Shown: positions 1-11,808, counted from the first letter of the stretch. The stretch: DNA of 64,000 bases from Rosenbergiella collisarenosi (GCF_018494085.1 NZ_JABBFP010000002.1:62001-126000), one strand, 5' to 3'. The notes: generated by a model not told the origin, from the letters alone. Numbers and translations are program-made.

Positions 1-2
1 TA

Positions 3-77
3 TGGGTGAAAGTGAAGTCCGGCTGGGCAGATGATGAGCGTGCGCTGCGTAGCTTAGGCTATTCCGACGATCACTAA
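3..77 (+). CDS. era: GTPase Era, C-terminal end (partial)
   Basis: Only the last 24 codons and the stop are in the window. They read W-V-K-V-K-S-G-W-A-D-D-E and end in L-G-Y-S-D-D-H, which is the conserved tail of the KH domain of Era, the GTPase that binds 16S rRNA during 30S assembly. The stop is 3 bases before the recO start, the usual era-recO operon arrangement. The frame and tail are clear, but the rest of the gene cannot be judged. Confidence 0.85.
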   Translation, partial: WVKVKSGWADDERALRSLGYSDDH

Positions 78-80
78 CTG

Positions 81-803
81 ATGGAGGGCTGGCAGCGCGT
101 CTTTGTATTACATGCTCGTCCGTATAGCGAAACGAGCCTGCTGCTTGAGATTTTCAGCGAAAGTGATGGGCGAGTCACGGTATTAGCCAAAGGGGCTCGC
201 TCACGTCGTTCTAACCTCAAAGGTGCGTTGCAACCCTTTACGCCACTTCTCATGCGTTGGAGTGGTAAAGGGGAAGTCAAGACACTACGTAGTGCCGAGC
301 CTGTTTCAATGGGACTACCCTTAAGTGGTGTTTATCTCTACTGCGGACTTTATGTCAACGAACTGTTGATGAGAGTCCTCGGGCAGGAGATTGGCCATTC
401 GGCCCTCTTTTTCGATTATCTTCATTGCTTACAATCGCTCGCCGCACTCGATACCTCCGCAGAACCTGTCTTACGCCGCTTCGAATTTGCGCTGTTATCC
501 CATTTGGGTTACGGCGTCGATTTCCTACACTGCGCGGGAAGCGGAGAAGAAGTCAGTGATGAAATGACCTATAACTATCGCCAAGAGCGTGGTTTTATTG
601 CGAGTATTATGCCAACGGCGCAGACCTTCACTGGACGACAGTTGCGGGCGTTTTATCAGCGTGAGTTCCCAGAAGTTGATACACTACGGGCGGCAAAACG
701 CTTTACTCGAATGGCGTTGAAGCCCTATTTAGGCGGGCGTCCGCTAAAAAGCCAAGCACTCTTTCGTCAATTCCAGCTACCTGCCATTAAGCCGGAAGAG
801 TGA
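81..803 (+). CDS. recO: DNA repair protein RecO
   Basis: 240 residues, against 242 in E. coli. RecO works with RecR to load RecA onto SSB-coated single-stranded DNA in the RecF gap-repair pathway. The N-terminal part is the OB fold, with the typical opening [18 protein letters not shown]. The rest is the helical domain. The ATG lies 3 bases after the era stop, so translation is probably coupled. pdxJ follows after 42 bases. Nothing is unusual about the gene. Confidence 0.95.
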   Translation: MEGWQRVFVLHARPYSETSLLLEIFSESDGRVTVLAKGARSRRSNLKGALQPFTPLLMRWSGKGEVKTLRSAEPVSMGLPLSGVYLYCGLYVNELLMRVLGQEIGHSALFFDYLHCLQSLAALDTSAEPVLRRFEFALLSHLGYGVDFLHCAGSGEEVSDEMTYNYRQERGFIASIMPTAQTFTGRQLRAFYQREFPEVDTLRAAKRFTRMALKPYLGGRPLKSQALFRQFQLPAIKPEE

Positions 804-845
804 TGTGATCCCCTTTTATTTTTGTGAATATCTACGAGGTTTAGC

Positions 846-1577
846 ATGGCGGAAGTTTATTTAGGCGTTAATATCGACCATATTGCCACGGTTCGTAACG
901 CTCGAGGTACGCACTATCCTGATCCAGTACAAGCCGCGTTTGTTGCAGAACAAGCGGGAGCCGATGGTATCACGGTACATCTACGCGAAGACCGCCGACA
1001 TATTACTGACCGCGATATTGCGCTGCTTCGCCAAACTATCCAGACCCGAATGAACTTGGAGATGGCGGTAACCGAAGAGATGCTTGCTATTGCCTGCCAA
1101 ACTCGACCGCATTTTTGTTGCTTAGTCCCCGAAAAGCGTGAAGAAGTGACGACGGAGGGGGGGCTAGATGTTGCAGGGCAGCAGAGTAAAATGAATGACG
1201 CGGTAGCCCGTTTACAGCAAGTGGGGATTTTAGTGTCATTATTTATCGACCCCGATGTTCAACAAATTGATGCAGCCGTCGCAGCAAAAGCGCCTTTTAT
1301 CGAGATCCACACCGGGGCCTATGCACAAGCACAGGATCCTCAGGAAATTGAAAACGAGTTAGAACGCATCCGGGCGGCAGTGAGCTACGCGGCGTCGAAA
1401 GGCTTGAAAGTGAATGCCGGTCACGGACTGACTTACCATAACGTTCAAGCTATTGCAGCGTTACCAGAGATCTACGAGCTTAACATTGGGCACGCGATAA
1501 TCGGCCGTGCGCTATTCAGTGGACTGTCAGATGCCGTACGCGAGATGAAACAGTGCTTACAGGATGCTCGACGCTAA
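846..1577 (+). CDS. pdxJ: Pyridoxine 5'-phosphate synthase
   Basis: 243 residues, the same length as in E. coli. This TIM-barrel enzyme condenses 1-deoxyxylulose 5-phosphate with 3-amino-2-oxopropyl phosphate to make pyridoxine 5'-phosphate, the last ring-forming step of the DXP-dependent vitamin B6 pathway. The opening [15 protein letters not shown] and the downstream V-N-A-G-H-G-L motif are family hallmarks. The start is preceded by an ACGAGG ribosome site. Its stop overlaps the acpS start by one base, so the two are translationally coupled. Confidence 0.96.
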   Translation: MAEVYLGVNIDHIATVRNARGTHYPDPVQAAFVAEQAGADGITVHLREDRRHITDRDIALLRQTIQTRMNLEMAVTEEMLAIACQTRPHFCCLVPEKREEVTTEGGLDVAGQQSKMNDAVARLQQVGILVSLFIDPDVQQIDAAVAAKAPFIEIHTGAYAQAQDPQEIENELERIRAAVSYAASKGLKVNAGHGLTYHNVQAIAALPEIYELNIGHAIIGRALFSGLSDAVREMKQCLQDARR

Positions 1578-1960
1578 TGGCTATCGTGGGGCTGGGGACT
1601 GATATTGTCGAGATCACCCGTATCGAACAGGTGATAGAACGTTCAGGTGACCGGTTAGCAAAACGTGTTTTGACCGAAAGTGAATGGTTACAGTATCAGC
1701 AGCACCACCAGCCAGTACGATTTTTGGCGAAACGTTTTGCGGTGAAAGAGGCTGCTGCGAAGGCGTTCGGGACGGGGATCCGTAACGGATTAGCATTTAA
1801 TCAATTTGAAGTCTTTAATAATCCTCTCGGTAAGCCGTGTTTAAGATTACTTGGACAAGCTGCCGTGCTGGCTGAGGAATTACAGATAAAGCATCACCAT
1901 GTAACCCTTGCGGATGAACGCCGCTACGCCTGTGCGACAGTTATTTTTGAGAGTGAGTAA
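1577..1960 (+). CDS. acpS: Holo-[acyl-carrier-protein] synthase
   Basis: 127 residues. AcpS moves 4'-phosphopantetheine from CoA to the fatty-acid ACP. The magnesium-binding motif [10 protein letters not shown] is at residues 4-13, and the second motif [11 protein letters not shown] is near residue 55. An in-frame GTG lies further upstream, but the ATG overlapping the pdxJ stop gives the conserved M-A-I-V-G-L-G start and is preferred. A second, EntD-type transferase is encoded in the island at 53995-54753, presumably for that locus's own carrier protein. Confidence 0.95.
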   Translation: MAIVGLGTDIVEITRIEQVIERSGDRLAKRVLTESEWLQYQQHHQPVRFLAKRFAVKEAAAKAFGTGIRNGLAFNQFEVFNNPLGKPCLRLLGQAAVLAEELQIKHHHVTLADERRYACATVIFESE

Positions 1961-1974
1961 AAAAATTTTGGTAA

Positions 1975-2223
1975 TTATGGGTAAAGCATTACGAACTTTT
2001 CCCATAGTTGTTCACGAGTTTCCTGCCACTCAGTATCCTGAATGATCGTATGTGTGATAGGACATACACTTTGGCAGGTCGGTGCGTCGTAATGTCCGAT
2101 ACATTCAGTGCAACGGGTCGGATCGATTTCATAGATCTCTGTACCGAGCGCGATGGCCTGATTAGGACACTCTGGTTCGCACATATCACAATTGATACAG
2201 CGTTTCGTAATTAGTAAAGCCAC
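1975..2223 (-). CDS. yfhL: YfhL-type 2[4Fe-4S] ferredoxin
   Basis: 82 residues with two cysteine clusters. The first is C-I-N-C-D-M-C-E-P-E-C near the N-terminus. The second is C-T-E-C-I-G-H-Y-D-A-P-T-C followed by C-P-I; its widened spacing is typical of the YfhL / Allochromatium-type low-potential ferredoxins. The electron partner is not known from sequence. The gene is convergent with acpS, as in E. coli. Downstream of its 5' side the order departs from E. coli and accessory DNA begins. Confidence 0.93.
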   Translation of the reverse strand: MALLITKRCINCDMCEPECPNQAIALGTEIYEIDPTRCTECIGHYDAPTCQSVCPITHTIIQDTEWQETREQLWEKFVMLYP

Positions 2224-2641
2224 TTCAATAAATTACCTTTTTATCTTCTATAATCAATTGGTTATATAGTACTGCATTCCCTGCGATGGTTGGTTACCTG
2301 TGGATTCGGACAGTATAAAGCACTGACACACTCACTTGCGTAACACAAAACCGCAACACAGACCGAAATCATCACCCTAAAAATCCTCATGTGCGAGCCT
2401 ATCTCGCGATGGGCCATAGGATAAGGAATTTCAATGCCGCGCACTCTAACACAGAACCCCGAAAAGCCCAATAATGATGGTTTTTTGGGCGTTTTAGAAC
2501 GAAGGGAGGGGGGTAAGCCGCCGCACACAAGCCCACACATGTGAATCTGTGCTACGGTAGTAAAAACCATACTCAAGCTAACGGTTGTCAACCCCAAAAG
2601 GTGTTCAAGAATCCAAACCTGTAGCCCTGCAAGGTGCTGGC
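2224..2641. other. Gene-free accessory stretch
   Basis: I see no convincing gene in these roughly 420 bases. Open frames present lack a credible start and family resemblance. An A-rich/GCCCAA...TTGGGC/T-rich hairpin around 2462-2494 could be an old terminator, but the loop is long. The stretch is the left edge of the accessory region replacing the murR-murQ-pgpC interval that E. coli has between yfhL and tadA. Confidence 0.5.
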
Positions 2642-3406
2642 TTACATATCGGGTAGTTCGAGATCAAAAGCATCTGCTATGTGCTTCAGCATGGCGTCAC
2701 GCTGTGTTGCCACCGGCACCTCGCTGCCCATGAGTTCCCATGCTCGTTTGGCTAGAACCTTCTGTTCTATCTCACCGCTACCCTTGCAAGCTGCACGTCC
2801 ATGAATACGCCACGATCATTAATGCGCTGATCCCGGTGTTAGAGCGCCATTTCCTGACCTGAGGAATTCCAGCCAGGTGGCTTTTTGTCGATCTCGCGCA
2901 TGTCATCGATATCCTGCCCGGCGTATTCAACTCATCGCCGCCACTCGACAGGGTGTATTTTGGCGGATAGTGCTGTTTTTAGGGCGAGGCTTACAGAATA
3001 GCTGGATCAGTTGCTTACCGACCTTATTCTTGGCTTCATCCTGTGAAGCACTGAGAATGGCACACCGATCGACCAGCGTACCCGGCAGGCCGTGTGCCAA
3101 CGGCCTGCTATTGTATCCCGCCAGCGCTCGACGCCACTAGCTGTTAGGCCCGGTATGGCGTGATCTATTATAGTGCGGTCAAAATGGCTATTGTGGGCGT
3201 AAATCAGCACATCAGGATTTTCGGGCTCGAGTCGGAGTTCACGAGGGATTTTTGTATTCGCGTTAACATGCCATACCTGTATAGGGTCACTATCAATCGC
3301 CCAGGGGAAACAGCATGATCACTACCTTTTCGGTGTGGGCATGGGTTCCGTTTTTCATGGGCACTTATCTGAAAGTTTCGAGGTCGATCCATAATACCTT
3401 GGGCAT
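2642..3406 (-). pseudogene. Decayed phage family-A DNA polymerase (N-terminal part)
   Basis: The reverse strand from the ATG at 3406 reads M-P-K-V-L-W-I-D-L-E-T-F, the ExoI (D-x-E) motif of a 3'-5' exonuclease. After an in-frame stop and frame changes it continues V-L-I-Y-A-H-N-S-H-F-D-R-T-I-I-D and V-E-R-W-R-D-T. Further on it reads D-Q-R-I-N-D-R-G-V-F-M-D-V and finally T-Q-R-D-A-M-L-K-H-I before a stop at 2642. This order of motifs matches the N-terminal part of phage-encoded DNA polymerase I-like proteins. At least three stops or frameshifts make it non-functional, and the polymerase domain proper is missing. It is a relic of a prophage or similar element. Confidence 0.75.
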
Positions 3407-3465
3407 AAAAGCCTTATGATATAGGTTAAACGGGAATGGTTAAATGTTTGTGGGAAGGAGTCCCT

Positions 3466-3984
3466 ATGCTTAAAAGAGGTGGTTTGCGATTATTAACTAC
3501 GGGTGAAATTCGCCTGGCAATGGAGTTATATGGTCAAAGCATCCAATACAATCGGATATGGGTTCATCACGGTAGCTACTTACCATTCGGTATGCAGGAA
3601 AATAACACTGCGATGACCCCGAACGGCGAAATATGGTTTGAAACTAACGTTTATCGTGATGATTATTCGAAAAATTTAATAGATTTACAGCATTTGTTCA
3701 TGCATGAAATGATGCATATTTGGCAATATCAGCGCGGTATGAATGTCAAAATTCGCGGTTTAGTTTCTTGGGCGGTAAATTACAAATACGATCTTGATAG
3801 AAAAATGTTATCTAGTTATCCCATGGAGCAACAGGCGAGTATTGTCGCGGATTATTGGTTACTTATCCGGTTCGGTTTTAACGGTTTTAAACGAATAGTC
3901 AATTACGTAAATTACGATAACACGGAGCCTAAAAAATCTTTGATTGTAAAATATCAGAAGGTCCTTGGCGGATTTCCTCTGTGA
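3466..3984 (+). CDS. HExxH protein, probable T6SS-associated metallopeptidase effector
   Basis: 172 residues. The opening reads M-L-K-R-G-G-L-R-L-L-T-T-G-E-I. A zinc-metallopeptidase-like H-E-M-M-H-I-W-Q motif follows at about residues 91-98, and the motif Y-P-M-E-Q-Q-A lies near residue 125. From memory, proteins of this make-up are common beside vgrG/rhs genes and are often annotated as Rhs- or Vgr-related. The ATG at 3466 is preferred over one at 3436 because AAGGAG sits 5 bases before it. The stop overlaps the next gene, a small lipoprotein, as expected for a toxin/immunity pair. No vgrG, rhs or PAAR gene is nearby, so this is an orphan pair. Role inferred, not demonstrated. Confidence 0.65.
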   Translation: MLKRGGLRLLTTGEIRLAMELYGQSIQYNRIWVHHGSYLPFGMQENNTAMTPNGEIWFETNVYRDDYSKNLIDLQHLFMHEMMHIWQYQRGMNVKIRGLVSWAVNYKYDLDRKMLSSYPMEQQASIVADYWLLIRFGFNGFKRIVNYVNYDNTEPKKSLIVKYQKVLGGFPL

Positions 3985-4337
3985 TGAAATATGTATATTT
4001 ATCGTTTATTCTTTTTTTCCTATCGGGTTGCGTTGGTGATAGGTTAGTTTTCCGTGATAAAGGTGATGCTGTTGTGCTTAAAAATTCTATTTGTATTGCG
4101 TCAGAATCCGGAGATATTTTAGATTATTATATGCTAAGTTATTCTGTAAATAATTATCATCCACCATTAGTTATGGAGGATGGTATAGCTAAAAAATATC
4201 CCGATACCTGTATAAAGATAGAATTAGTAAATAATGCCGATTACGGATTGGTTTACGCAATAAATGGAAAAAAATATCGATTTGAATTTAATATCGATGT
4301 TAACGGAAAAATAACAAAAACCTATAGCAAGTCGTAA
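3984..4337 (+). CDS. Small lipoprotein, putative T6SS immunity protein
   Basis: 117 residues, AT-rich compared with the backbone. A signal peptide with a lipobox L-S-G-C places the lipidated cysteine near residue 16. The rest is a soluble, mostly beta-type domain with two further cysteines (in N-S-I-C-I-A-S and D-T-C-I-K-I). The ATG overlaps the stop of the HExxH gene. A GTG one codon earlier is possible but less likely. Context and shape fit the family of putative T6SS periplasmic immunity lipoproteins, which would protect the periplasm against the neighbouring peptidase. This is inference from pairing and localisation. Confidence 0.6.
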   Translation: MKYVYLSFILFFLSGCVGDRLVFRDKGDAVVLKNSICIASESGDILDYYMLSYSVNNYHPPLVMEDGIAKKYPDTCIKIELVNNADYGLVYAINGKKYRFEFNIDVNGKITKTYSKS

Positions 4338-4381
4338 AAAACATCCGACATTTAGCCGGGTGGGGGATCATCGATAAGGCA

Positions 4382-4875
4382 GCTTTGTTGAATAAATCGA
4401 ATTTTTGCAGAATTGAAGGATCTGATCTCGTACTCCCTGACAACGCAGGCAGTTCCGTGGCAAAGCAGAAATTCAAAATCACCCACTGGCATACCTATAA
4501 TAAAACCCTAATCAACTACGATACCCTGCTATGCCACGATGAACTGCGACGTAAAAAATCAGTGCACTAATCTCTTCCCGAAAAAGAGCGGCTTACTGGC
4601 TGGTTGATTACTCAGACTGTAATCGTGCCGTAGCGAATCAGCGAATTACCGGCAATAATGCGCGATGGAAGCAGGCAACAGATTACAACCACCGCCTGAT
4701 AACGCAAACGGCGATGTACAGGGTGAAACAGCTGTGTGGCGGTTCACTGACGCTGCGTGATTATGATAGGCAGGTTGCGGAGGCTATGGCTATGGTGCGT
4801 CCACTGAAAAAATGGCGAAGTCAGCTATGTGAGAAAGTGTGCGTATTGCTTGAAAAGCCGACCCGCTACAGATAG
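4382..4875 (+). mobile_element. IS903-like (IS5 family) remnant, internally deleted
   Basis: The left end at 4382-4398 reads GCTTTGTTGAATAAATC, the IS903-group terminal repeat. The transposase start follows at 4457 (A-K-Q-K-F-K-I-T-H-W) and runs to a stop at 4570. After a large deletion the C-terminal part resumes at 4630 (N-Q-R-I-T-G-N-N-A-R-W-K, then A-M-Y-R-V-K-Q-L and G-S-L-T-L-R-D-Y-D) and ends at 4875. The catalytic core is gone and no right-hand repeat is visible, so the element is dead. Confidence 0.8.
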
Positions 4876-6067
<1,192 letters not shown>

Positions 6068-6069
6068 AG

Positions 6070-7521
6070 CTAATTCATCACTAATTGAGGTTCAAGCGGT
6101 GTCGTAGTAATGCCGCTTGGCGAATGTGGCGTATCGAGAGGCTGCTGTTCCATCTCGTTAAGATAGCCGACTAAACTTAGATTGTATTTACGAACTTTCT
6201 CAACATAGTTGTAGGCTTCTTGCCCGCGAGCGTAGCCGTAAGTCGTTTGTGAGTAGTAACGTTTTTTGCCGAGTAAAGGTAAACGTACTTTCACATCGCC
6301 CCAACTATTTGGATCGCCGCCTTGGTTAACCGTCAGCTGTCGAGCATCCATAAGATGGGCTAAGCCAATATTATAGGCAGCTAAGGCAAACCATATGCGT
6401 TCATCCTTCGGTATCTCGCGAGGTAAGCGCTGGAGTAGTCGCTGCAGATACTCGCTTCCTCCGCGAATACTCTCCTCGGTGTCGAGACGATTACTCACAT
6501 CAAGACTGCTGGCGGTTGTCTTCGTCAACATCATCATACCCCTCACTCCGGTAGGGGAGGTGGCATGGGGATCCCAGTGCGATTCTTGCCACGCCATCGC
6601 CGCGAGCAACTGCCAATCAAAGTTCTGCGCATACTTTTCGAAAACCGGCTTCAGGGTCGGTAAGCGTGTATCTACGGCTTGCAAGAAACTCCGGGTATCG
6701 ACGTAATCGAAGCTTCCTGAATGCCCTAAATATTTCTCTTCTAAACGCGCTAGCGTCCCTTGCTCATTGAGTTGATTGAAAAAATCCAACATTGCCGCGT
6801 GTAAACTATCGCTCTGCGCAGCACCAATGTACCAGTTTACGGGTTTGTCTTCGGTTACCGTAAACGCGACCGCCAGCTTCGGGTAAATACGCTGCATCAT
6901 CTCAATCGTTGCAGAGTCCGCAATCGTGTAATCGATCTTACCTTCAACAACTTCCCTTAAGATCTGCTGCGGCCCCAGATACTGTTCTGTCGCCCACTGT
7001 AAATGCGGGGAACGTGCAGCTTTCTCTGCCTCAAGCGTCTGCGCGAAGGTGGAGCCTTCGAGGATACTTAAGGTGCCTTGCAAATCACTTAGGTTTTTCG
7101 GTCGTGGTTTATCGACACGATAAACAAGTTGTTGCGAAGTACTGTAATAAGCCGGTCCCGCGACAAATTCTTGAGCTCGGTTCGCATCCCAGTTCAAGCC
7201 AGCGGCTAACAGGTCTGCATGTTGCTCTGATAAGTCGTTAAACAAGCTCTTGATAGTAGGGCGGACTGTGACCTCTAACTTAACGCCTAAATAATCGGCA
7301 AAGCGTTTAGCGAGTTCGTAGTCCATCCCTTGCGATTGATCTTTAATCTGTTGGTAAGTCAGCGCCGAATTAAGGGTGCTGATCCGCAACACTCCACGCG
7401 CTTGGATCTGCGCGAGAGAATCTTGTTTCCCAGTGTGCCAGGGTATTGCTGGCCATAAAGCTGATGCTAATAGTAAGGTGACAAGACCGATAAAGAAATA
7501 ATTAAATTTTATATATTTCAA
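6070..7521 (-). CDS. mltF: Membrane-bound lytic murein transglycosylase F
   Basis: 483 residues, slightly shorter than the E. coli protein (518). An N-terminal hydrophobic segment (residues 8-25) anchors or exports it. A periplasmic solute-binding-like domain follows (about 40-265). The C-terminal SLT domain begins near 300 and contains the catalytic glutamate in A-W-Q-E-S-H-W-D-P, plus the G-V-R-G-M-M-M-L-T motif. The enzyme cleaves peptidoglycan non-hydrolytically to 1,6-anhydromuropeptides. It is divergent from purL and convergent with tadA, the same neighbourhood as in E. coli. Confidence 0.93.
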   Translation of the reverse strand: MKYIKFNYFFIGLVTLLLASALWPAIPWHTGKQDSLAQIQARGVLRISTLNSALTYQQIKDQSQGMDYELAKRFADYLGVKLEVTVRPTIKSLFNDLSEQHADLLAAGLNWDANRAQEFVAGPAYYSTSQQLVYRVDKPRPKNLSDLQGTLSILEGSTFAQTLEAEKAARSPHLQWATEQYLGPQQILREVVEGKIDYTIADSATIEMMQRIYPKLAVAFTVTEDKPVNWYIGAAQSDSLHAAMLDFFNQLNEQGTLARLEEKYLGHSGSFDYVDTRSFLQAVDTRLPTLKPVFEKYAQNFDWQLLAAMAWQESHWDPHATSPTGVRGMMMLTKTTASSLDVSNRLDTEESIRGGSEYLQRLLQRLPREIPKDERIWFALAAYNIGLAHLMDARQLTVNQGGDPNSWGDVKVRLPLLGKKRYYSQTTYGYARGQEAYNYVEKVRKYNLSLVGYLNEMEQQPLDTPHSPSGITTTPLEPQLVMN

Positions 7522-7686
7522 ATAGTTATCTCTCGTTTCTGCTCGCGCCCCCCTTAATATTGGGGAGTGAATCTTATGATTTCTTAGCGCAAGACGGAGT
7601 GCATTCTGAGCAATTTAACGCCAGAGAGCAACTTTTTAAGCAAGAAATGTTCAAGGTTAACTTACTTGATGAATACGATAAATTCC

Positions 7687-7702
7687 GCGCAAACGGTTTC
7701 GT
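7687..7702 (+). promoter_or_regulatory. PurR operator upstream of purL
   Basis: The 16 bases GCGCAAACGGTTTCGT closely match the palindromic PurR box consensus (ACGCAAACG-TTTNCGT). It lies about 90 bases before purL, where E. coli also has PurR control. Repression would require hypoxanthine- or guanine-bound PurR. Confidence 0.75.
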
Positions 7703-7791
7703 ATTGCAGCGAGATTTATTATACTAGCGCCGTTTTCCCACTGTAGCGCCAGTGTATGTCAGCCAGACATACCGACGACGAGAGATGATTA

Positions 7792-10700
7792 ATGATGGAA
7801 ATTTTGCGTGGTTCGCCTGCCCTGTCTGCCTTTCGAATTAACAAGCTAGTCACGACCTTTCAAGACCTTCAACTGCCTATTCGTTCACTCTATGCCGAAT
7901 ACGTACATTTTGCTGATGTAACTCAGCCGTTAACGGATACGCAAACAGCGCGACTAGAAAAATTATTACGCTACGGTCCCTCTTTAACCGAGCATACGCC
8001 ACAGGGCCAATTACTCTTAGTTACCCCTCGTCCCGGAACCATCTCGCCTTGGTCATCGAAAGCTACCGATATTGCACACAACTGTGAACTCTCCGTGGTC
8101 AAACGGTTGGAGCGCGGTTTAGCCTTCTATATTGATGCCCCTGAATTGGACGAGAGACAATTTGCACAAGTCTCTGGCTTACTGCACGATCGTATGATGG
8201 AAACTGTCTTTACGACGCTTTCTGCTGCTGAGCAGCTCTTTACACAGCAAGAACCCCATCCTTTGACGGTGGTTGATATTCAACAAGGCGGACGCCAAGC
8301 GCTCGCCGAAGCGAACAGACGCCTTGGTCTGGCGCTGGCGGAAGATGAGATTGATTACCTGCTCAACGCTTTCACCCAATTGGACCGTAATCCTAATGAC
8401 GTCGAGCTGTACATGTTTGCGCAAGCAAACTCAGAACATTGTCGCCATAAAATTTTTAATGCTGACTGGATTATCGACGGTGTAGAGCAACCCAAATCGC
8501 TGTTCAAAATGATCAAAAATACCTTTGAGGCGACACCCGATCATGTTCTCTCAGCCTATAAAGATAATGCTGCAGTAATGGAAGGCTCGGTAGCCGGTCG
8601 TTTTTATGCAGAGGCCGAAACGGGACAGTATGATTTCCATCAAGAGCCTGTGCATATTTTAATGAAGGTTGAAACGCATAATCACCCAACGGCAATCTCG
8701 CCATGGCCGGGCGCTGCAACAGGCTCAGGCGGTGAGATCCGTGATGAAGGGGCGACTGGTCGAGGCGCAAAACCAAAAGCGGGATTAACCGGTTTTTCTG
8801 TTTCCAACTTACGTATTCCTGGGTTTGAGCAGCCATGGGAAGAAGACTTTGGTAAACCAGAACGTATAGTCACCGCTCTGGATATCATGCTTGAAGGTCC
8901 ACTAGGCGGTGCCGCATTCAATAACGAATTTGGTCGTCCGGCCCTTAATGGCTACTTCCGTACCTATGAAGAGAATGTCAACAGCCACAATGGCGAAGAG
9001 ATCCGCGGTTACCATAAACCGATCATGCTAGCTGGCGGGATCGGTAATATCCGTGACGATCATGTTCAAAAAGGTGAGATCACGGTTGGAGCGAAACTGA
9101 TCGTTCTCGGAGGCCCGTCGATGAATATCGGGCTGGGTGGTGGGGCCGCCTCATCGATGGATTCAGGCCAGTCAGATGCTGACTTAGACTTTGCCTCAGT
9201 CCAGCGCGACAACCCAGAAATGGAGCGTCGCTGCCAAGAGGTCATCGATCGCTGCTGGCAACGTGGTGAAGCAAACCCTATTCTCTTTATCCACGATGTG
9301 GGCGCGGGTGGGCTATCCAACGCGATGCCAGAACTCGTTTCAGATGGTGGGCGCGGCGGGCGCTTCGATCTGCGTAAGATCCTCAACGATGAGCCGGGGA
9401 TGACGCCTTTAGAGATCTGGTGTAACGAATCTCAAGAGCGTTATGTCCTCGCGATCGATGCCGAAAAATTAGCGGAATTCGACGCGATCTGTCAGCGTGA
9501 GCGTGCGCCGTACGCGGTGATCGGTGAAGCGACAGAGCAACAACACCTGACGTTAAACGATCCACACTTCGCTAACCAACCGATCGATATGCCGCTGGAT
9601 GTCCTATTAGGTAAAACCCCTAAAATGACGCGTGACGTTCGTCGTCAGCAGGCACAAGGCGATGACTTCACTGCCGAGGGTATCGATCTGGCACAGGCGG
9701 TCAAACGTGTACTGCATCTTCCCGCAGTCGCAGAGAAAACGTTCTTAATCACCATTGGTGACCGCACCGTTACCGGTATGGTCGCGCGTGACCAGATGGT
9801 CGGACCTTGGCAGATCCCGGTTGCCAACTGTGCGGTAACCACGACCAGTTTAGATAGCTACACGGGCGAAGCCTTTGCGATGGGCGAGCGTGCACCCGTT
9901 GCACTGCTCGATTACGCGGCCTCTGCCCGCCTCGCGGTAGGTGAAGCGCTGACCAACTTGGCGGCAACTGCTATCGGTGATCTCAAGCAGATCAAACTCT
10001 CTGCAAACTGGATGGCGGCGGCAGGACACCCTGGCGAAGATGCTGGATTATATGATGCAGTGAAAGCTGTCGGTGAAGAACTCTGCCCGGCGCTGGGGCT
10101 CACGATTCCAGTAGGCAAAGACTCCATGTCGATGAAAACCCGCTGGCAGGAGCAGGGCGAAGATCGTGAGGTGATCTCACCGATGTCATTGGCGATCACT
10201 GCATTTGCTCGAGTGGAAGACGTACGGCTAACGGTAACGCCAGAGCTACGTACTGACCGCGATAACCTGTTATTACTCGTCGATTTAGGCCAAGGACAAC
10301 AAGCGCTGGGCGCCACCGCACTGGCCCAAGTCTATCGCAAGTTGGGTCAACAGCCTGCCGATGTACGCGATACTGAGAAATTACGCGGCTTTTTTGTTGC
10401 GATTCAACAGCTGGTTAGCGAGCGTGCCCTGCTGGCTTACCATGACCGCTCGGATGGTGGACTCTTTGTCACCTTAGCCGAGATGGCGTTCACCGGCCAC
10501 TGCGCGATCGATGCCGATATTAGCGCGCTGGGGACTCAGCATATTTCAGCTCTATTCAATGAAGAGCTGGGCGCGGTAATACAGATCGCGTCAGAAGACC
10601 TTGCGACAGTTGAAGCTGTCTTCGCAGAACAGGGGTTAACTGACGAACTGAAAGTCATCGGTAAGGCAAGCAAAGGAGACCACGTAACACTCGTGGCGCA

Positions 10701-11682
10701 AGGGCAAACTGTCTATACCGAAAAACGCTCGCAATTGCGTGAGTGGTGGGCGGAAACGACGTGGCAAATGCAACGTCTGCGCGATAACCCGGCGTGCGCA
10801 GATGAAGAGCATCATGCGAAATTGGAAGAGCGCGATCCCGGACTTAACGTCTCGCTAAGCTTTGATCCAAATGAGGATATCGCTGCGCCGATGATTGCAA
10901 CTGGCGCTCGTCCTGTGCTGGCGGTACTCCGTGAGCAAGGGGTTAACTCTCATGTGGAAATGGCTGCCGCATTCCACCGGGCAGGTTTCGATACCCGTGA
11001 CGTACATATGAGTGATTTACTCGCAGGACGGACGACGCTCGACGATTTTCATATGCTGGCGGCATGTGGCGGATTCTCTTACGGAGACGTGCTTGGGGCC
11101 GGCGAGGGGTGGGCGAAATCCATTCTCTTCAATCCACGTGTACGGGACACCTTCGAGGCGTTCTTCAACCGTGATCAAACGTTGGCACTGGGCGTTTGCA
11201 ATGGTTGTCAGATGGTCTCTAATCTCCGCGAGATTATCCCTGGTAGCGAATTATGGCCACGCTTTGTCCGTAATCAGTCCGAGCGTTTCGAGGCACGTTT
11301 CAGTTTAGTCGAAGTCGTGGAAAGCCCATCGCTAGTGCTAGAGGGAATGGTCGGTTCGCGCATGCCTATCGCCGTTTCCCATGGTGAAGGCTTCGTTGAA
11401 GTCCGCGACCAAGAGCATCTGCAACAGCTGGAAAGTCATAAACTGGCGGCTTTACGCTTCGTGAATAACCACGGTGAAGTGACTCAGCAATATCCGGCTA
11501 ACCCGAACGGTTCTCCTAACGGCATCACCGCGGTAACGACAACGTCAGGACGCGTCACCGTCATGATGCCACACCCAGAACGTGTGTTCCGTACGGTCAG
11601 CAACTCTTGGCACCCTGAAAACTGGGGCGAAGATAGCCCATGGATGCGTCTATTTAGAAATGCGCGTAAACAGTTAGGCTAA
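7792..11682 (+). CDS. purL: Phosphoribosylformylglycinamidine synthase
   Basis: 1296 residues, one more than in E. coli. This is the large single-chain form: an N-terminal and FGAM-synthetase ATP-binding region, then a C-terminal class I glutamine amidotransferase. It performs the ATP- and glutamine-dependent fourth step of purine synthesis. The nucleophile is the cysteine in L-G-V-C-N-G-C-Q-M near residue 1135, and the catalytic histidine is in S-H-G-E-G-F and P-H-P-E-R. The start M-M-E-I-L-R-G-S-P matches E. coli. A PurR box lies upstream. The glrK-qseG-glrR genes that follow purL in E. coli are absent here. Confidence 0.97.
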   Translation: MMEILRGSPALSAFRINKLVTTFQDLQLPIRSLYAEYVHFADVTQPLTDTQTARLEKLLRYGPSLTEHTPQGQLLLVTPRPGTISPWSSKATDIAHNCELSVVKRLERGLAFYIDAPELDERQFAQVSGLLHDRMMETVFTTLSAAEQLFTQQEPHPLTVVDIQQGGRQALAEANRRLGLALAEDEIDYLLNAFTQLDRNPNDVELYMFAQANSEHCRHKIFNADWIIDGVEQPKSLFKMIKNTFEATPDHVLSAYKDNAAVMEGSVAGRFYAEAETGQYDFHQEPVHILMKVETHNHPTAISPWPGAATGSGGEIRDEGATGRGAKPKAGLTGFSVSNLRIPGFEQPWEEDFGKPERIVTALDIMLEGPLGGAAFNNEFGRPALNGYFRTYEENVNSHNGEEIRGYHKPIMLAGGIGNIRDDHVQKGEITVGAKLIVLGGPSMNIGLGGGAASSMDSGQSDADLDFASVQRDNPEMERRCQEVIDRCWQRGEANPILFIHDVGAGGLSNAMPELVSDGGRGGRFDLRKILNDEPGMTPLEIWCNESQERYVLAIDAEKLAEFDAICQRERAPYAVIGEATEQQHLTLNDPHFANQPIDMPLDVLLGKTPKMTRDVRRQQAQGDDFTAEGIDLAQAVKRVLHLPAVAEKTFLITIGDRTVTGMVARDQMVGPWQIPVANCAVTTTSLDSYTGEAFAMGERAPVALLDYAASARLAVGEALTNLAATAIGDLKQIKLSANWMAAAGHPGEDAGLYDAVKAVGEELCPALGLTIPVGKDSMSMKTRWQEQGEDREVISPMSLAITAFARVEDVRLTVTPELRTDRDNLLLLVDLGQGQQALGATALAQVYRKLGQQPADVRDTEKLRGFFVAIQQLVSERALLAYHDRSDGGLFVTLAEMAFTGHCAIDADISALGTQHISALFNEELGAVIQIASEDLATVEAVFAEQGLTDELKVIGKASKGDHVTLVAQGQTVYTEKRSQLREWWAETTWQMQRLRDNPACADEEHHAKLEERDPGLNVSLSFDPNEDIAAPMIATGARPVLAVLREQGVNSHVEMAAAFHRAGFDTRDVHMSDLLAGRTTLDDFHMLAACGGFSYGDVLGAGEGWAKSILFNPRVRDTFEAFFNRDQTLALGVCNGCQMVSNLREIIPGSELWPRFVRNQSERFEARFSLVEVVESPSLVLEGMVGSRMPIAVSHGEGFVEVRDQEHLQQLESHKLAALRFVNNHGEVTQQYPANPNGSPNGITAVTTTSGRVTVMMPHPERVFRTVSNSWHPENWGEDSPWMRLFRNARKQLG

Positions 11683-11703
11683 GAGTCACTCTGGATAACT
11701 CCG

Positions 11704-11739
11704 AAAGCGTTGTCAGCCTATTTGTCTGGCAGCGCTTTG
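11704..11739 (+). terminator. Probable purL terminator
   Basis: AAAGCGTTGTCAG and CTGGCAGCGCTTT can pair (13 bases including G-T pairs) around a 9-base loop, 21 bases after the purL stop. The following T content is modest (TGTTGTT). Confidence 0.5.
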
Positions 11740-11808
11740 TTGTTATCATCCGCTGGATTCATTTACTGTTATGATGATACTAAGATTCATAAATATAAAT
11801 GATGTTTT

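Noticed and set aside
2262..2597. A 111-codon open frame on the - strand left of the polymerase relic
   Set aside because: No recognisable domain, odd composition (C/G/S-rich), no ribosome site and a location in decayed DNA. Most likely a chance open frame.
2877..3140. An 87-codon + strand open frame
   Set aside because: It is antisense to the decayed phage polymerase, whose motifs explain the sequence much better.
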